Positions 19,252 through 30,323 of a stretch of 32,616 nt of DNA are shown in pieces. The first letter of the stretch is position 1. Every line of letters begins with the position of its first letter. Source of the DNA: Cytidiella melzeri. Taxonomy: Eukaryota; Basidiomycota; Agaricomycetes; Polyporales; Irpicaceae. The stretch lies in assembly GCA_022592445.1 (NCBI GenBank), contig JABYQR010000450.1, positions 1 to 32,616 of the forward strand. Direction: 5' to 3'. The notes under the pieces were generated by a model. The model was not told where the DNA came from. It was given only the letters and a program-made list of their open reading frames with translations, and searched no databases. The position numbers and the translations under genes are program-made.

Positions 19252-21482
19252 GTTACAATTCCTGAAGAATGAAGAAGAATTGCTCCAGTGTGCTCCAGCA
19301 CATTGATGCCTTTTCAGATGTGACCTTTTTGTCCCCCAAAGGTGGGAATCTGATGGCAGAATACAGAAAGTAACAGTGTCAATAACAAAACAATGAATAC
19401 AGCTGATGGCATCACACTGCCCTTGTTATTAGCCCTTTATAACTTTGTATCAGATCACTTTTGCAATTGAAATACAGTTTTTGATTTTCACAGACTGCAT
19501 ATGGGTATAACTCTGTACATGTAATACACCATTGGATAGCCCTATCTTGTGGCAACAGCCTGGTACAAACATCCGGTCAATTAAAGGGGAATTGAGCAAG
19601 TTATGGCCAGTCTACTGAAAAATGTCATCCAGACTCAGATTCAAACTCCACTCCTGCTGGCAAATGATGTCAAATTCTGGTCAGGTACATGTGCAGCAGT
19701 CTATAGACATTGCTGGCTCTCTGAACAAGGAATACAATTAGAAAATTAGAAGACATGCCACACATAGTATTGGCTCTGAGCAAGAGTTACCAGTACTTTG
19801 GAAGCCAAATCTCAATCCCTACATTCTTGGACAATGTAAATTTGTGGCTGTATTAGTAGTGAGTACTGTATCTGATTGTTTCACAAAGTTTCACAACTGT
19901 TAGTTGCTCTCTAAGCAGGAGTTACAATCAGGACACAGCCTGTGGCAGTTCCAATTGGGTGAGGCAGTTCAGACATGAACAGTACATGGTTGCATCAGAA
20001 GCAAGCATTGCATTGGATTGTTGCACAAAGTTTTACAACCATTAGTTGCTCTGTAAGGAGGAGTTAAAATCAGAACATAGCCAGTGGCAGTTCTGATGGG
20101 GCTGATGCAGTCCAGACATCAACAGGCCATAGTTGCATCACCATAGAGCACTGCCTTTGATTCTTCCATACAGTTTCACAACCACCAGTTGCTCTATAAG
20201 CAGGAGTTATACAATCAGAACATAGCCTGTGGCAGCTCTGATGGGAGTGAGGCAATGCAGAAATCAGCTAGACATGGTTTCATCAGCAGCCAGCACTGCA
20301 TTCAATTGGTCCACAAAATTTCACAACCATTAGTTGCTCTCTAAGGAGGAGTTACAATCAGAGCACAGCCTGTGGCAGTTCTATTAGGGCTGAGGCAGTT
20401 CAGACATCAACAGGACATAGTTGCATCAGCAGCAAGCACTGCATTTGATTGTTCCACATAGTTTCACAACCACTAGTCGCTCTATAAGCAGGAGTTACAA
20501 TCAGAACACAGCCTGTGGCAGTTTCAATGGAGATGAGGCAGTTCTAGTGGGGCTGAGGCAGTTCAGACATCAACAGGACACGGTTGCATCACCACAGAGC
20601 ACTGCCTTTGATTCTTTCACACAGTTTCACAACCACTAGTGGCTCTATAAGCAGGAGTTACAATCACAACACAGCCTGTGGCAGTTTCAATGGAGATGAG
20701 GCAGTTCATACCTCAACAGGATATCAAGCCCTTCATTTCTTAAGCAAGCAATTTTCTGTCATCAGCAGTTAACACTGCAAAAGATTCATGATAAGATATA
20801 TGAAGCCCCTTGCCACCATTGGTGACTACCCTCATCAATGTATGGCTTGTTTTCCTGCAACCAAACTTATCATTTGTAGTACAGTCACTTTATCCCAGAT
20901 CAAGTTGCCTATCAACGGTGTCACCAATAGAAAATGCCCGTAATACAGTCAATATTCATGACCAGATGGCTTGGCAAGGTCCTTACCAGGAACAGAGTTG
21001 TTTGCTCAGGTTCCTTTTGGTAACAAAGTTACAGGTGCAATTAACTATTTCATGCTAGATGATTGATTCAATTTGCTATCAATAACATAATCACTTGCAA
21101 CCCTGCTCCTGCAGTTTACCAAATTGTATCTAGAATATCTAACATAGTTCAACACCATCAAGAAGAAGACACATGTCAAACAATCTTTATCTCCATGCTC
21201 TACTCCACAAACTTGTACATGTTTTAATTCTGTACTCACACCCATTGTTGCACTTCAAACATTGCAGCACAGTCCCTCTTCTTTCATGAATAATTGTGTG
21301 CTTCAGTGGAGACAAACCACCAAATTACTATACATTAATCATTGAAGAAGCTATTCCCAACAGAATTACTTGTTCAGGCTGCTACAAGCACCAAGTTTAC
21401 TGACAAATCTGGCCCAAAAATTAATATTTCATTCAATCTTCAGGAATTGTACTTGCCGCTTGCCGGCCTTGCTAACGCTAGT
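19252..21482 (+). repeat. Left arm of a 2.2-kb inverted repeat (fold-back-like structure)
   Basis: Pairs base for base with 25087-27317 on the other strand: every matched pair I checked sums to coordinate 46569, so there are no net indels, and I saw only two mismatches, near 19281 and 21471, both close to the ends. The two ends of the main body are themselves inverted: outer TTCCTGAAGAATGAAG (19259 on) and inner CATTCAATCTTCAGGAA (to 21446), a short terminal inverted repeat. After the inner end a 35-bp stretch rich in GCCGG is also shared by both arms. Small ORFs here are by-products of the repeat; I see no protein domain. Confidence 0.85.
19860..20720 (+). repeat. Six ~144-bp tandem subrepeats in the left arm
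   Basis: Degenerate units share TTTCACAACCA..AGTTGCTCT, AGGAGTTACAATCAGA and CAGCCTGTGGCAGTT. CACAAC-type anchors lie near 19893, 20035, 20177, 20323, 20467 and 20629, a spacing of 142-146 bp with the last one longer (162) because of a short internal duplication. Confidence 0.8.
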
Positions 21483-22040
21483 GACAAAGTTATATTTCAA
21501 CTTACTAATGAGAGCAGTTATTAATCACCAAATTTCCTTCCAAAGTAAGTATTCCAGGCTTGTTCGTCATGAAAGTTGTTACTAGTAACAATATTTGAAT
21601 GAAAGAGGTCAATAATGACAGTGAGCACTTCCAACAAGGTACAACTGGAACTGTTTACCAGCAACAACATCATCTTTGCAGTCAGGCCTTCCAATACAAG
21701 CTACCAACAGGAGGTACTGCAAGCAATTCAGCTAGTGATAAGATTATCACTAACAAAAATGTTGCTTATGAGAGTGAGCACTATCAGAAATCCTACTTAT
21801 AAAAGTTACTAGAGAAATTCATTTCCAAGGTTACTACAGTTTTGGATAGCAACAGATGTAGGTGACTTTAAGCACATTTGTAATGTAACAGTATCTTATA
21901 GGTGCCATGGATCACAACAACATCATGTTAACAAATATGTTAAGTCTCCACATAACTCTTGTAGCAGTAATACAGGTTGCTAAGTTCAGGAATCATACTT
22001 GCCGCATGCCGGCCCTGCTACCACTAGTCCACAATACTTC
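21483..22040 (-). repeat. Satellite-like repeats at the inner edge of the left arm
   Basis: Degenerate units with GTTACTAGTAAC and AAGTAAGTATTCC, the reverse complement of the ~60-bp satellite at 27318-28620. At 21985-22032 a second copy of the arm-edge sequence occurs (TTCAGGAATCATACTTGCCG), a diverged duplicate of 21439-21482. Confidence 0.5.
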
Positions 22041-25000
22041 CCTACCCACTGGTGAGCCTAGTGATGCATTCCATTTTCCCAATTCCTTTGCCAAACCCAT
22101 CTTGTTATTCATTCAACTCCTTATGTACGTCTGCAATGCACATGAGAACAACAAGACCTTCACCATCCGCATCAACTCCCTCGGCCCTTTGCAAAACTAT
22201 ACCTACCAAGGCCCTCGTTTTCTCTGACAACTATGCTGTATGCAACATCTTGTATGGAAATGGAGTCACCCTCAGCACTACCAAATCTTCTCACACTGGT
22301 TTGACATACCAACCACAATCAATCATCCAAGAATGTTTGCCACATCACATATTGTTAGGTATACCCCTATGCCTGATGACAGACCTGAATGGGCAAACAT
22401 TGGTATTCAAGGAAGTACGCAGACTTTCCTCACTGTTCTTTGTCAACATCTTCTCCCCCTTTCTGTGATCAAGAAAAGGAACTCTACATTGAAGGACCGT
22501 GGCTTTGAAAAGTTTGTTGTTGAGAACTGAATTGTGCACAAACCATTGCAGCAGGGGACATGGAGTTTTAGCTGGAAAATGCATTAGGAGTGACGAGAGA
22601 CTTGACAGCAAACCTGAACCAGCAGGTGTCTCAAGAACAGTTTGACTTGGTTTTATGGGAATGGATGGCTCAGTATGAACATTTCAGAGACAAAGTCAAT
22701 ACAAGAGCTTGCATCAATTTAGACTGCCAAATTGCATGTGCAACTGGGAATTCCACCAACTACAGCCGCATCCCTTGACCTCTTCAAGTCAATAATGTGG
22801 CCCCTCACACCCAATTTCAATGTCCTCATACTCTTTTCCAATTGCTGAAACTAAAAATGCTGCACCTGTAAAACAGCCTCGTTAGCAAGGCCAAATGACT
22901 ATTACTCCACCAACAGCAACTTCTGTGACTATGTCTGCAGGTGCATCACCCCCTCCACCATTATATTGTCTTGCAGCAGGTTTGCCACAGTCCCCAATTG
23001 GTGTCAAAGAAGATTCGCATCCTTAACTGCCATTACTCTTCATCTTCCTTAGTGATAACATCAAGGCCACCCTTGCAGACAACAAGTCTCAAAGGGGAGG
23101 TAATGTTACAAACGGTCTTTACACTCTACTATTTTCATTTCTTTATCATAATAGTAGCTAGCTATTTCTCTGCCTTTGATTTGACAATCCAACTCGTCCT
23201 TCCCCCATCACTCCCAATTTCTCATCATTCCTGTTCAACACGGACTGTCATGTCATTGGTTTCCCTTCCCCTCTCTATTGCTACTTTGGATACAACTCCA
23301 ATTGGTTACCATTGTCTCAGTTCTGCCCACGGCTCCTCCGTAGCTCTGTTACCATTCCATTGGGTCCAACCCTGTCTATTTCCTGTTTCAGGTCCAACCC
23401 CATCTATTCCCTGTTTTGGGTTCAACCCCTTTTCTATTGTTCTCTTGATCATTTTTACCTTTCTATTGTCCCTTCTCCTCACTTATTAATAGTCTCTTCT
23501 TCTATTGGCTTGCCAAAGTAGCTATTGTTCCTCTTCTATTGTTCTCCCTGTCCATTCCTCTGATTAGTTACTACTACCTCAGACTGGTCCAAAAGTAGCT
23601 ACACGCGCAGCCTAGACCATCACTTGACCTTGTGTGTAGTTATACCAAGGGTTTCTGACTTGACAACTTGTTTCCTGATGATAGTTGGTCTTAACCTTTA
23701 AATAGACTTATTTGTGTCTACCCTGTGCACCAAGAAGATCCACTCAATTGGCTCTGTAAGAGGCAGTTCAGACAATCAAGGTAGCTACACAACACTATGA
23801 AACTTGTAGGAGTACCTGAGCAGTGCAAAACAGAGGCAGTTGAAATAATGAAGGTTGCTATGCAACATCATAAAACTATATATGGATGCATGAGCGGTGA
23901 AAAATGTAGGGAACAGGCTGTATAAGTGGAGAGACAAATATCAAACAAACATAGCTGGAACATTATGAAACTTGTATGAGTACATAAGCAGTGCAAAACA
24001 GAGGCAGTGCAGACAATTAAGGTAGCTATGCAGCAATGATAAACTGTGTATGTGTGCCTGAATGCAAAATTTAGGAGGCTGTACAAGTGGAGGAAACAAA
24101 GATGAAACACACATAGCCTCAACTTCCAGTTGCATGCAGATGTTGGTGCCCAAAACTTTCTACATGCATAACCAAAATACCATCAAATACAGGTATAGTA
24201 TTGTTGTGTGATGTATTGTAATGTATTGTATTTAAAGGTACTTGTATCCTAAAACTTTCTGCAAAAGAGAGTAATTAAAGGGTACTTAATGATATTCAGA
24301 GATTATATTGCATCATAATGGTATTTCTGTAGAGCACTAGCCATGTAGTCTCCTGATGGTAGTACAAGCACAGGGGGGAGATACAGTGTCATGGGAGACA
24401 GGAGCATAGCATGAAATTTTTCAACCCAGCTGGAACAGCCTTTTGTTGGTAGTGTCAGTGCTGCAAGAAAATCATGCAACAATCTAATTGTAGTGCACAT
24501 ACCACAGCAGGGAGAAACAGGGTCAATGGTAAGACAGGAGCATATGCTGGAAATGTTCTTCTCAGGAGCAAGAGCCATCTGGTGGTAGCATCAGTGCTGC
24601 TTAAGGGCCAAAACAGCCATCTGATGGTAGTGCAAGTACAGGACAGAGAAACTAATTGGTGAAATGCCAGGCTGTGGGCATGATTGGATGCAGCTTACAA
24701 ACTAATAGTGCATGTTTGGGGTTGGAGGTACTTGTTAAAGCAGGCCTGGCTCACTTCCACTCCAATTGACAATTGCAATGTTCTTGAACAAAAATATTGG
24801 TACAAGATAGCACTATCTGATGATGTATAGTATGTATTCATTGGTGCCTAGCTCCTATCTTATTTGGAAACCAAAAAACTGCCTTTAAGCACAGAATGTA
24901 ATCTAATAGAAAGTCTGGTAACAAAGCCAGTGTGGCAATTTGTGTGTTCATTGCATTTGATCTTATCATTGTTATTGTTTGTATTTGCCATCAAATTCCC

Positions 25001-25086
25001 ACTCCTTGGGAGACTGTTGTGCCACATTTGAAAGGAAGTCAAAGCAGTTGCCTGCACTGGAACAAGTTTATCTTCATTCTTCAGGA
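22041..25086. other. Loop of the inverted repeat: degenerate repeats, no confident gene
   Basis: A frame at 22240-22530 has protein-like content (HIVRYTPMPDDRPEWANIG, LKDRGFEKFVVEN) but breaks on both sides, and I do not recognise it; it may be a transposon relic. At 23091-23110 a purine tract followed by TAATGTTAC resembles a polypurine tract plus LTR start, with a TTTAAATA at about 23696, but no matching end was found. 23760-24120 and 24300-24680 contain degenerate tandem repeats (GAGGCAGTTCAGACAAT; GCCATCTGATGGTAGT). 24780-25087 is a diverged copy of 27000-27311. Confidence 0.45.
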
Positions 25087-27317
25087 ACTAGCGTTAGTAA
25101 GGCCGGCAAGCGGCAAGTACAATTCCTGAAGATTGAATGAAATATTAATTTTTGGGCCAGATTTGTCAGTAAACTTGGTGCTTGTAGCAGCCTGAACAAG
25201 TAATTCTGTTGGGAATAGCTTCTTCAATGATTAATGTATAGTAATTTGGTGGTTTGTCTCCACTGAAGCACACAATTATTCATGAAAGAAGAGGGACTGT
25301 GCTGCAATGTTTGAAGTGCAACAATGGGTGTGAGTACAGAATTAAAACATGTACAAGTTTGTGGAGTAGAGCATGGAGATAAAGATTGTTTGACATGTGT
25401 CTTCTTCTTGATGGTGTTGAACTATGTTAGATATTCTAGATACAATTTGGTAAACTGCAGGAGCAGGGTTGCAAGTGATTATGTTATTGATAGCAAATTG
25501 AATCAATCATCTAGCATGAAATAGTTAATTGCACCTGTAACTTTGTTACCAAAAGGAACCTGAGCAAACAACTCTGTTCCTGGTAAGGACCTTGCCAAGC
25601 CATCTGGTCATGAATATTGACTGTATTACGGGCATTTTCTATTGGTGACACCGTTGATAGGCAACTTGATCTGGGATAAAGTGACTGTACTACAAATGAT
25701 AAGTTTGGTTGCAGGAAAACAAGCCATACATTGATGAGGGTAGTCACCAATGGTGGCAAGGGGCTTCATATATCTTATCATGAATCTTTTGCAGTGTTAA
25801 CTGCTGATGACAGAAAATTGCTTGCTTAAGAAATGAAGGGCTTGATATCCTGTTGAGGTATGAACTGCCTCATCTCCATTGAAACTGCCACAGGCTGTGT
25901 TGTGATTGTAACTCCTGCTTATAGAGCCACTAGTGGTTGTGAAACTGTGTGAAAGAATCAAAGGCAGTGCTCTGTGGTGATGCAACCGTGTCCTGTTGAT
26001 GTCTGAACTGCCTCAGCCCCACTAGAACTGCCTCATCTCCATTGAAACTGCCACAGGCTGTGTTCTGATTGTAACTCCTGCTTATAGAGCGACTAGTGGT
26101 TGTGAAACTATGTGGAACAATCAAATGCAGTGCTTGCTGCTGATGCAACTATGTCCTGTTGATGTCTGAACTGCCTCAGCCCTAATAGAACTGCCACAGG
26201 CTGTGCTCTGATTGTAACTCCTCCTTAGAGAGCAACTAATGGTTGTGAAATTTTGTGGACCAATTGAATGCAGTGCTGGCTGCTGATGAAACCATGTCTA
26301 GCTGATTTCTGCATTGCCTCACTCCCATCAGAGCTGCCACAGGCTATGTTCTGATTGTATAACTCCTGCTTATAGAGCAACTGGTGGTTGTGAAACTGTA
26401 TGGAAGAATCAAAGGCAGTGCTCTATGGTGATGCAACTATGGCCTGTTGATGTCTGGACTGCATCAGCCCCATCAGAACTGCCACTGGCTATGTTCTGAT
26501 TTTAACTCCTCCTTACAGAGCAACTAATGGTTGTAAAACTTTGTGCAACAATCCAATGCAATGCTTGCTTCTGATGCAACCATGTACTGTTCATGTCTGA
26601 ACTGCCTCACCCAATTGGAACTGCCACAGGCTGTGTCCTGATTGTAACTCCTGCTTAGAGAGCAACTAACAGTTGTGAAACTTTGTGAAACAATCAGATA
26701 CAGTACTCACTACTAATACAGCCACAAATTTACATTGTCCAAGAATGTAGGGATTGAGATTTGGCTTCCAAAGTACTGGTAACTCTTGCTCAGAGCCAAT
26801 ACTATGTGTGGCATGTCTTCTAATTTTCTAATTGTATTCCTTGTTCAGAGAGCCAGCAATGTCTATAGACTGCTGCACATGTACCTGACCAGAATTTGAC
26901 ATCATTTGCCAGCAGGAGTGGAGTTTGAATCTGAGTCTGGATGACATTTTTCAGTAGACTGGCCATAACTTGCTCAATTCCCCTTTAATTGACCGGATGT
27001 TTGTACCAGGCTGTTGCCACAAGATAGGGCTATCCAATGGTGTATTACATGTACAGAGTTATACCCATATGCAGTCTGTGAAAATCAAAAACTGTATTTC
27101 AATTGCAAAAGTGATCTGATACAAAGTTATAAAGGGCTAATAACAAGGGCAGTGTGATGCCATCAGCTGTATTCATTGTTTTGTTATTGACACTGTTACT
27201 TTCTGTATTCTGCCATCAGATTCCCACCTTTGGGGGACAAAAAGGTCACATCTGAAAAGGCATCAATGTGCTGGAGCACACTGGAACAATTCTTCTTCAT
27301 TCTTCAGGAATTGTAAC
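25087..27317 (-). repeat. Right arm of the 2.2-kb inverted repeat
   Basis: Reverse complement of 19252-21482 at near identity. Outer end CTTCATTCTTCAGGAATTG (to 27314), inner edge at 25087. High identity over 2.2 kb points to a recent event, gene conversion between the arms, or an assembly effect. Confidence 0.85.
25849..26709 (-). repeat. Six ~144-bp tandem subrepeats in the right arm
   Basis: Mirror image of 19860-20720; same units in reverse complement (AACTGCCACAGGCTGTG, TGATTGTAACTCCTGCTT). Confidence 0.8.
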
Positions 27318-28620
27318 AGGTAACAACATTTGCAATTAACAGGTTCAGAATTTTCACTTTTATATGCAATCCTGAGAGTGGTCACAACTTTTGTTCTTCA
27401 CTTGCCCGAGATACTTACTTCCAAAAGTGATTGTGAACCCTTACCCTTACAAGTAACTTTGTTACTGGTAACAGTTTTTCCTTCTAACTTGTCAGAAAAA
27501 CTTACTGTTATGAAGAATTTTGGTACTGGTACCAATTTTGGGGACTAAGTTGCCTGGAATATCAATACCAAGTTCATAAGTGATTTTGTTGTTGGTAACA
27601 AGTTTGACTACTAATATGCACAGACTACTCAATTTTAATTAATCTTGAATCCTTACAACGACTAATTTTGTTACCAATAACAATTTTTATGCCTAGTTTA
27701 CACAGAATACTGACTTGAATAAGTTTCTTACCTGAGACAGCTTTTGTTACTAACTTAACTGGATTGCTTGAATGTGTAAGTAATTTTCATTGAAACCAGC
27801 TTTTGGTACTAACTTGGCCACAATACTTGTTACTCATTGAAATCAATTATTTTACCTATAAAAGCTTTTGTGACTAACATGCCCAGAATAGTTCATTTTC
27901 AGTAATTTTGGAGTACGACTTTGATAAGTAATCTTATGACTGGTTTCCAATTTTATGTTCAATTTACCCAGATACTTACCTTTAGAAGTAGATTTGTTAT
28001 AAATATTAGCTTTTGTCATCTAGTTGCCTGAAGTGCCTACTTTCATAAGTGATTTTGATCTGTTACCTTTCTAGATGATTTCATTGGCAAGAATCACTTT
28101 TGCCTGTCTTGCGTGTGTTACATACTTTTGTAAGGAATTTTACAATTTACCAGGTTTTGCTTCTAACTTGACATATCACTGAATTTCCTGATAAATTTTG
28201 AATTCTCACTTCAAAGATATATTTTATTACTCACAATAGCTTATGTGACTAACTTGCCAGTAATACTTACTTTTATCAGTAGTTTTTGTTAGGCTAAAAG
28301 CTTTTGTGACTCATTTGCAGGTGATCCTTACTTTGATAAGTAATTTTGTTCCAAGTAACAGCTTTCACTTCGAACATGCTCAGAATACTTGCTTTGATAA
28401 GTAATTTTGATACTAGTAACAACTTTCATTACAAGCATGCTAGAAACTGACTTTGATAAGTAATATTGTTACTAGTAACAACTTTCATAAGTAACTTGCT
28501 GGGAATACTTACTTTGATAAGTAATTTTGTTACTGGTAACATCTTTCAATACAAATATGCTCAGAATACTGATTCTCATAAGTAATTTTGTTAGTAGTAA
28601 CTAGCTTTGTTACCAACATG
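27318..28620 (+). repeat. Degenerate ~60-bp satellite array
   Basis: Units carry AATACTTACTTTGATAAG, TAATTTTGTTACTGGTAACA and AACATGC. Anchors at about 28331, 28392, 28451, 28512 and 28573 give a period near 60-61 bp; units become less regular towards 27318. Each unit contains a small palindrome (GTTACTRGTAAC). No coding content. Confidence 0.7.
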
Positions 28621-29329
28621 CCTGTATTGCAAAACCTACATAATAACTCAGTGGGTCACAAAGTCACACAGTTGCCATGGCATGTTTGTCATGCTGATGA
28701 CCTGAGCAGGTCATCATGCTTACTACAACACCTGCAGGTAAGCAAGGTCTCTGGTTTGAACCCTGCTATGCACATCTTTTTGGCCCTGGCTGTTATGTTA
28801 AGTGGGCTTTGTGTGATCATCACACACATCAATATATGCTATTGATGGGAGTAAAAAACTGCTGATATATGCTTTACAAGTCTGTAACAAGGTAAAATGC
28901 AAAAAAAGGGCTATTCGGGCCATCTATGACAGAATATGAAATGTTGACAGGTAGTTTGGAAAGAGGCATAAACATGATCTTAGTCAGATGACTTGAAGTG
29001 AGTGAATCTATAACCCTGGCGTGGGTTAGCACAGTGCTCAGAACAGCGTATATACTCCAATAAGACTGAGATAATAACATCTCAGTTCGACTGCCTTTTG
29101 GCGTAATGGTTATGACGTTGATACACCCAGAAAATGGCTAAGCGTGGAGACACAGCAGCATCCAGCCATCTTTGCGGCCCGTGTCCTCCTAAGCGGCAAA
29201 TCCCCCACTTTCCCAGCGTTGCAGGCACAAAATATTCACCGAGGTCACGAGGTGTTTGCCAAGGATCCGCAGACTTTCCAAGGGGCAGCAACCTGCCAGA
29301 AACACCCAAGGCTGTGAACTTGCACTAGC
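28621..29329. other. Spacer before the retrotransposon, no gene recognised
   Basis: No supported gene. A GGTTTGAACCC near 28755 resembles a tRNA B box, and TGGCGTAATGG near 29099 fits a tRNA A box, but no cloverleaf folds around either. Could hold tRNA-derived SINE remains; unproven. Confidence 0.35.
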
Positions 29330-29679
29330 TGTAACAGTAATGCTACACTCACCAGATAAGTTGGTTAACTTGAGGGGGAGGTGGTGAGATAGAGAGTAAG
29401 AGTGGTGGTGAGCGAAGTACTGGTGGGTACTGAGTAGTCCTGGTTCAACAGAGTGGATAAGACTGAGGGGATATGCCCTCAGGAGTGCCTCTATATATAC
29501 ATGAAGGGGAGGACCCCAGGTACTACCCTAAGACCCCTAATACCTACATAAGTAAGCGAAGTAATCTACCTTACTAAGCATGCCCTATGCCCTAGTGGTG
29601 CCACTTCAATAATCAACCAATAGCAATTGTCCCCATGACCTGAACCCATGACCCAGCTCCAAGGCTAGACTTGTTCTAG

Positions 29680-29810
29680 CTTGTTCTAAGACAAGGCTAG
29701 ACTTTTCCAGAAGGTTCTAAGAACTATGACATCATCTAATGGAATGTTCTATACTATGACATCATAGTTCCAGCATGTTCCACAATGTTCCAGAGAGTTC
29801 TATCATGTGA
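29680..29810. promoter_or_regulatory. Heat-shock-element-like cluster in the LTR U3
   Basis: TTCCAGAAGGTTCTAAGAA at 29705-29723 is an alternating TTC/GAA array close to the nTTCnnGAAn consensus, followed by more GTTCTA and GTTCCA blocks and two CTATGACATCAT repeats. It lies about 200 bp upstream of the LTR TATA box. Heat-shock factor control is inference. Confidence 0.35.
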
Positions 29811-29879
29811 TACACAGATAAGGAAAGGAGCGCATCAGCACATCAGAGACAGGAGGCGCATCAGCGCATCAATTGATAG

Positions 29880-30025
29880 GCACTGAGAATAAGCGCCGGA
29901 ATAGGCGCCTGATAAGCGCCAGAATAGGCGCCTGATAAGCGCCTGATAAGCGCCAGATAAGCGCTGGATAAGCGCCTAAATAGACGCCGGATAAGCGCTG
30001 GATAAGCGCTTGACAAGCGCTTAAA
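29880..30025 (-). repeat. Short-period minisatellite GATAAGCGCC in the LTR
   Basis: About a dozen 10-11-bp units of the form GATAAGCGCC/T with variants (AATAGGCGCC), preceded by related GCGCATCAG units at 29830-29872. Short ORFs over it are artefacts of the repeat. Confidence 0.8.
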
Positions 30026-30088
30026 TATTCCCAATAATACCGTTGCCTGGTAAGGCAAGTCTTGTAGAAACATTGAAAATCTGTGACA

Positions 30089-30108
30089 TTACCCCCCTTC
30101 TTGCTTTG
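30089..30108 (-). other. Polypurine tract
   Basis: Minus strand reads AAGCAAGAAGGGGGGTAA immediately before TGTCACAG; it is the expected primer for plus-strand DNA synthesis and fixes the LTR border. Confidence 0.85.
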
Positions 30109-30323
30109 AACTCCGTGCAAGGAGTTTTGAACGAACACCTTGGTGATTGAGTCCACTTTTTCACCATTGTCAAGAGGGTGCCTAAGCAATTCCGAGTGAC
30201 TCTAGCGGCTTCTACCGACGCCCCTGATGGGGTTCACACCTCATTGGCTGATGGTAGTCTAGTCCGTACCCTCCTCGGTTGCGTCATTGGATCGTGGATG
30301 ATCCTTGGTGTGTTGTTTGTGAC
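30109..30323. other. Trailer between pol stop and polypurine tract
   Basis: Non-coding 3' part of the retrotransposon. No feature recognised. Confidence 0.5.

Larger units (their letters stand above)
29330..30088 (-). repeat. 3' LTR, 759 bp
   Basis: On the minus strand it starts TGTCACAG at 30088 and ends CTGTTACA at 29330, the expected TG...CA with short inverted ends, directly after the polypurine tract. TATATA at about 29491-29499 (minus orientation) gives a U3/R boundary near 29465, so R-U5 is about 135 bp. U3 holds a run of TTC/GAA blocks (29680-29810) and a short-period minisatellite (29880-30025). Confidence 0.85.

Noticed and set aside
22941..23489. Hydrophobic 182-codon ORF in the loop
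   Set aside because: Ser/Leu/Phe-rich, pyrimidine-biased DNA; no domain and no codon pattern. It may overlap an LTR.
20070..26499. Pairs of identical short ORFs (60-82 codons) on opposite strands
   Set aside because: They are identical only because they lie in the inverted arms; they fall in tandem repeats and lack protein-like content.
28740..29130. tRNA-like A and B box sequences
   Set aside because: The boxes are in the wrong order and too far apart (about 340 bp), and no cloverleaf could be drawn.
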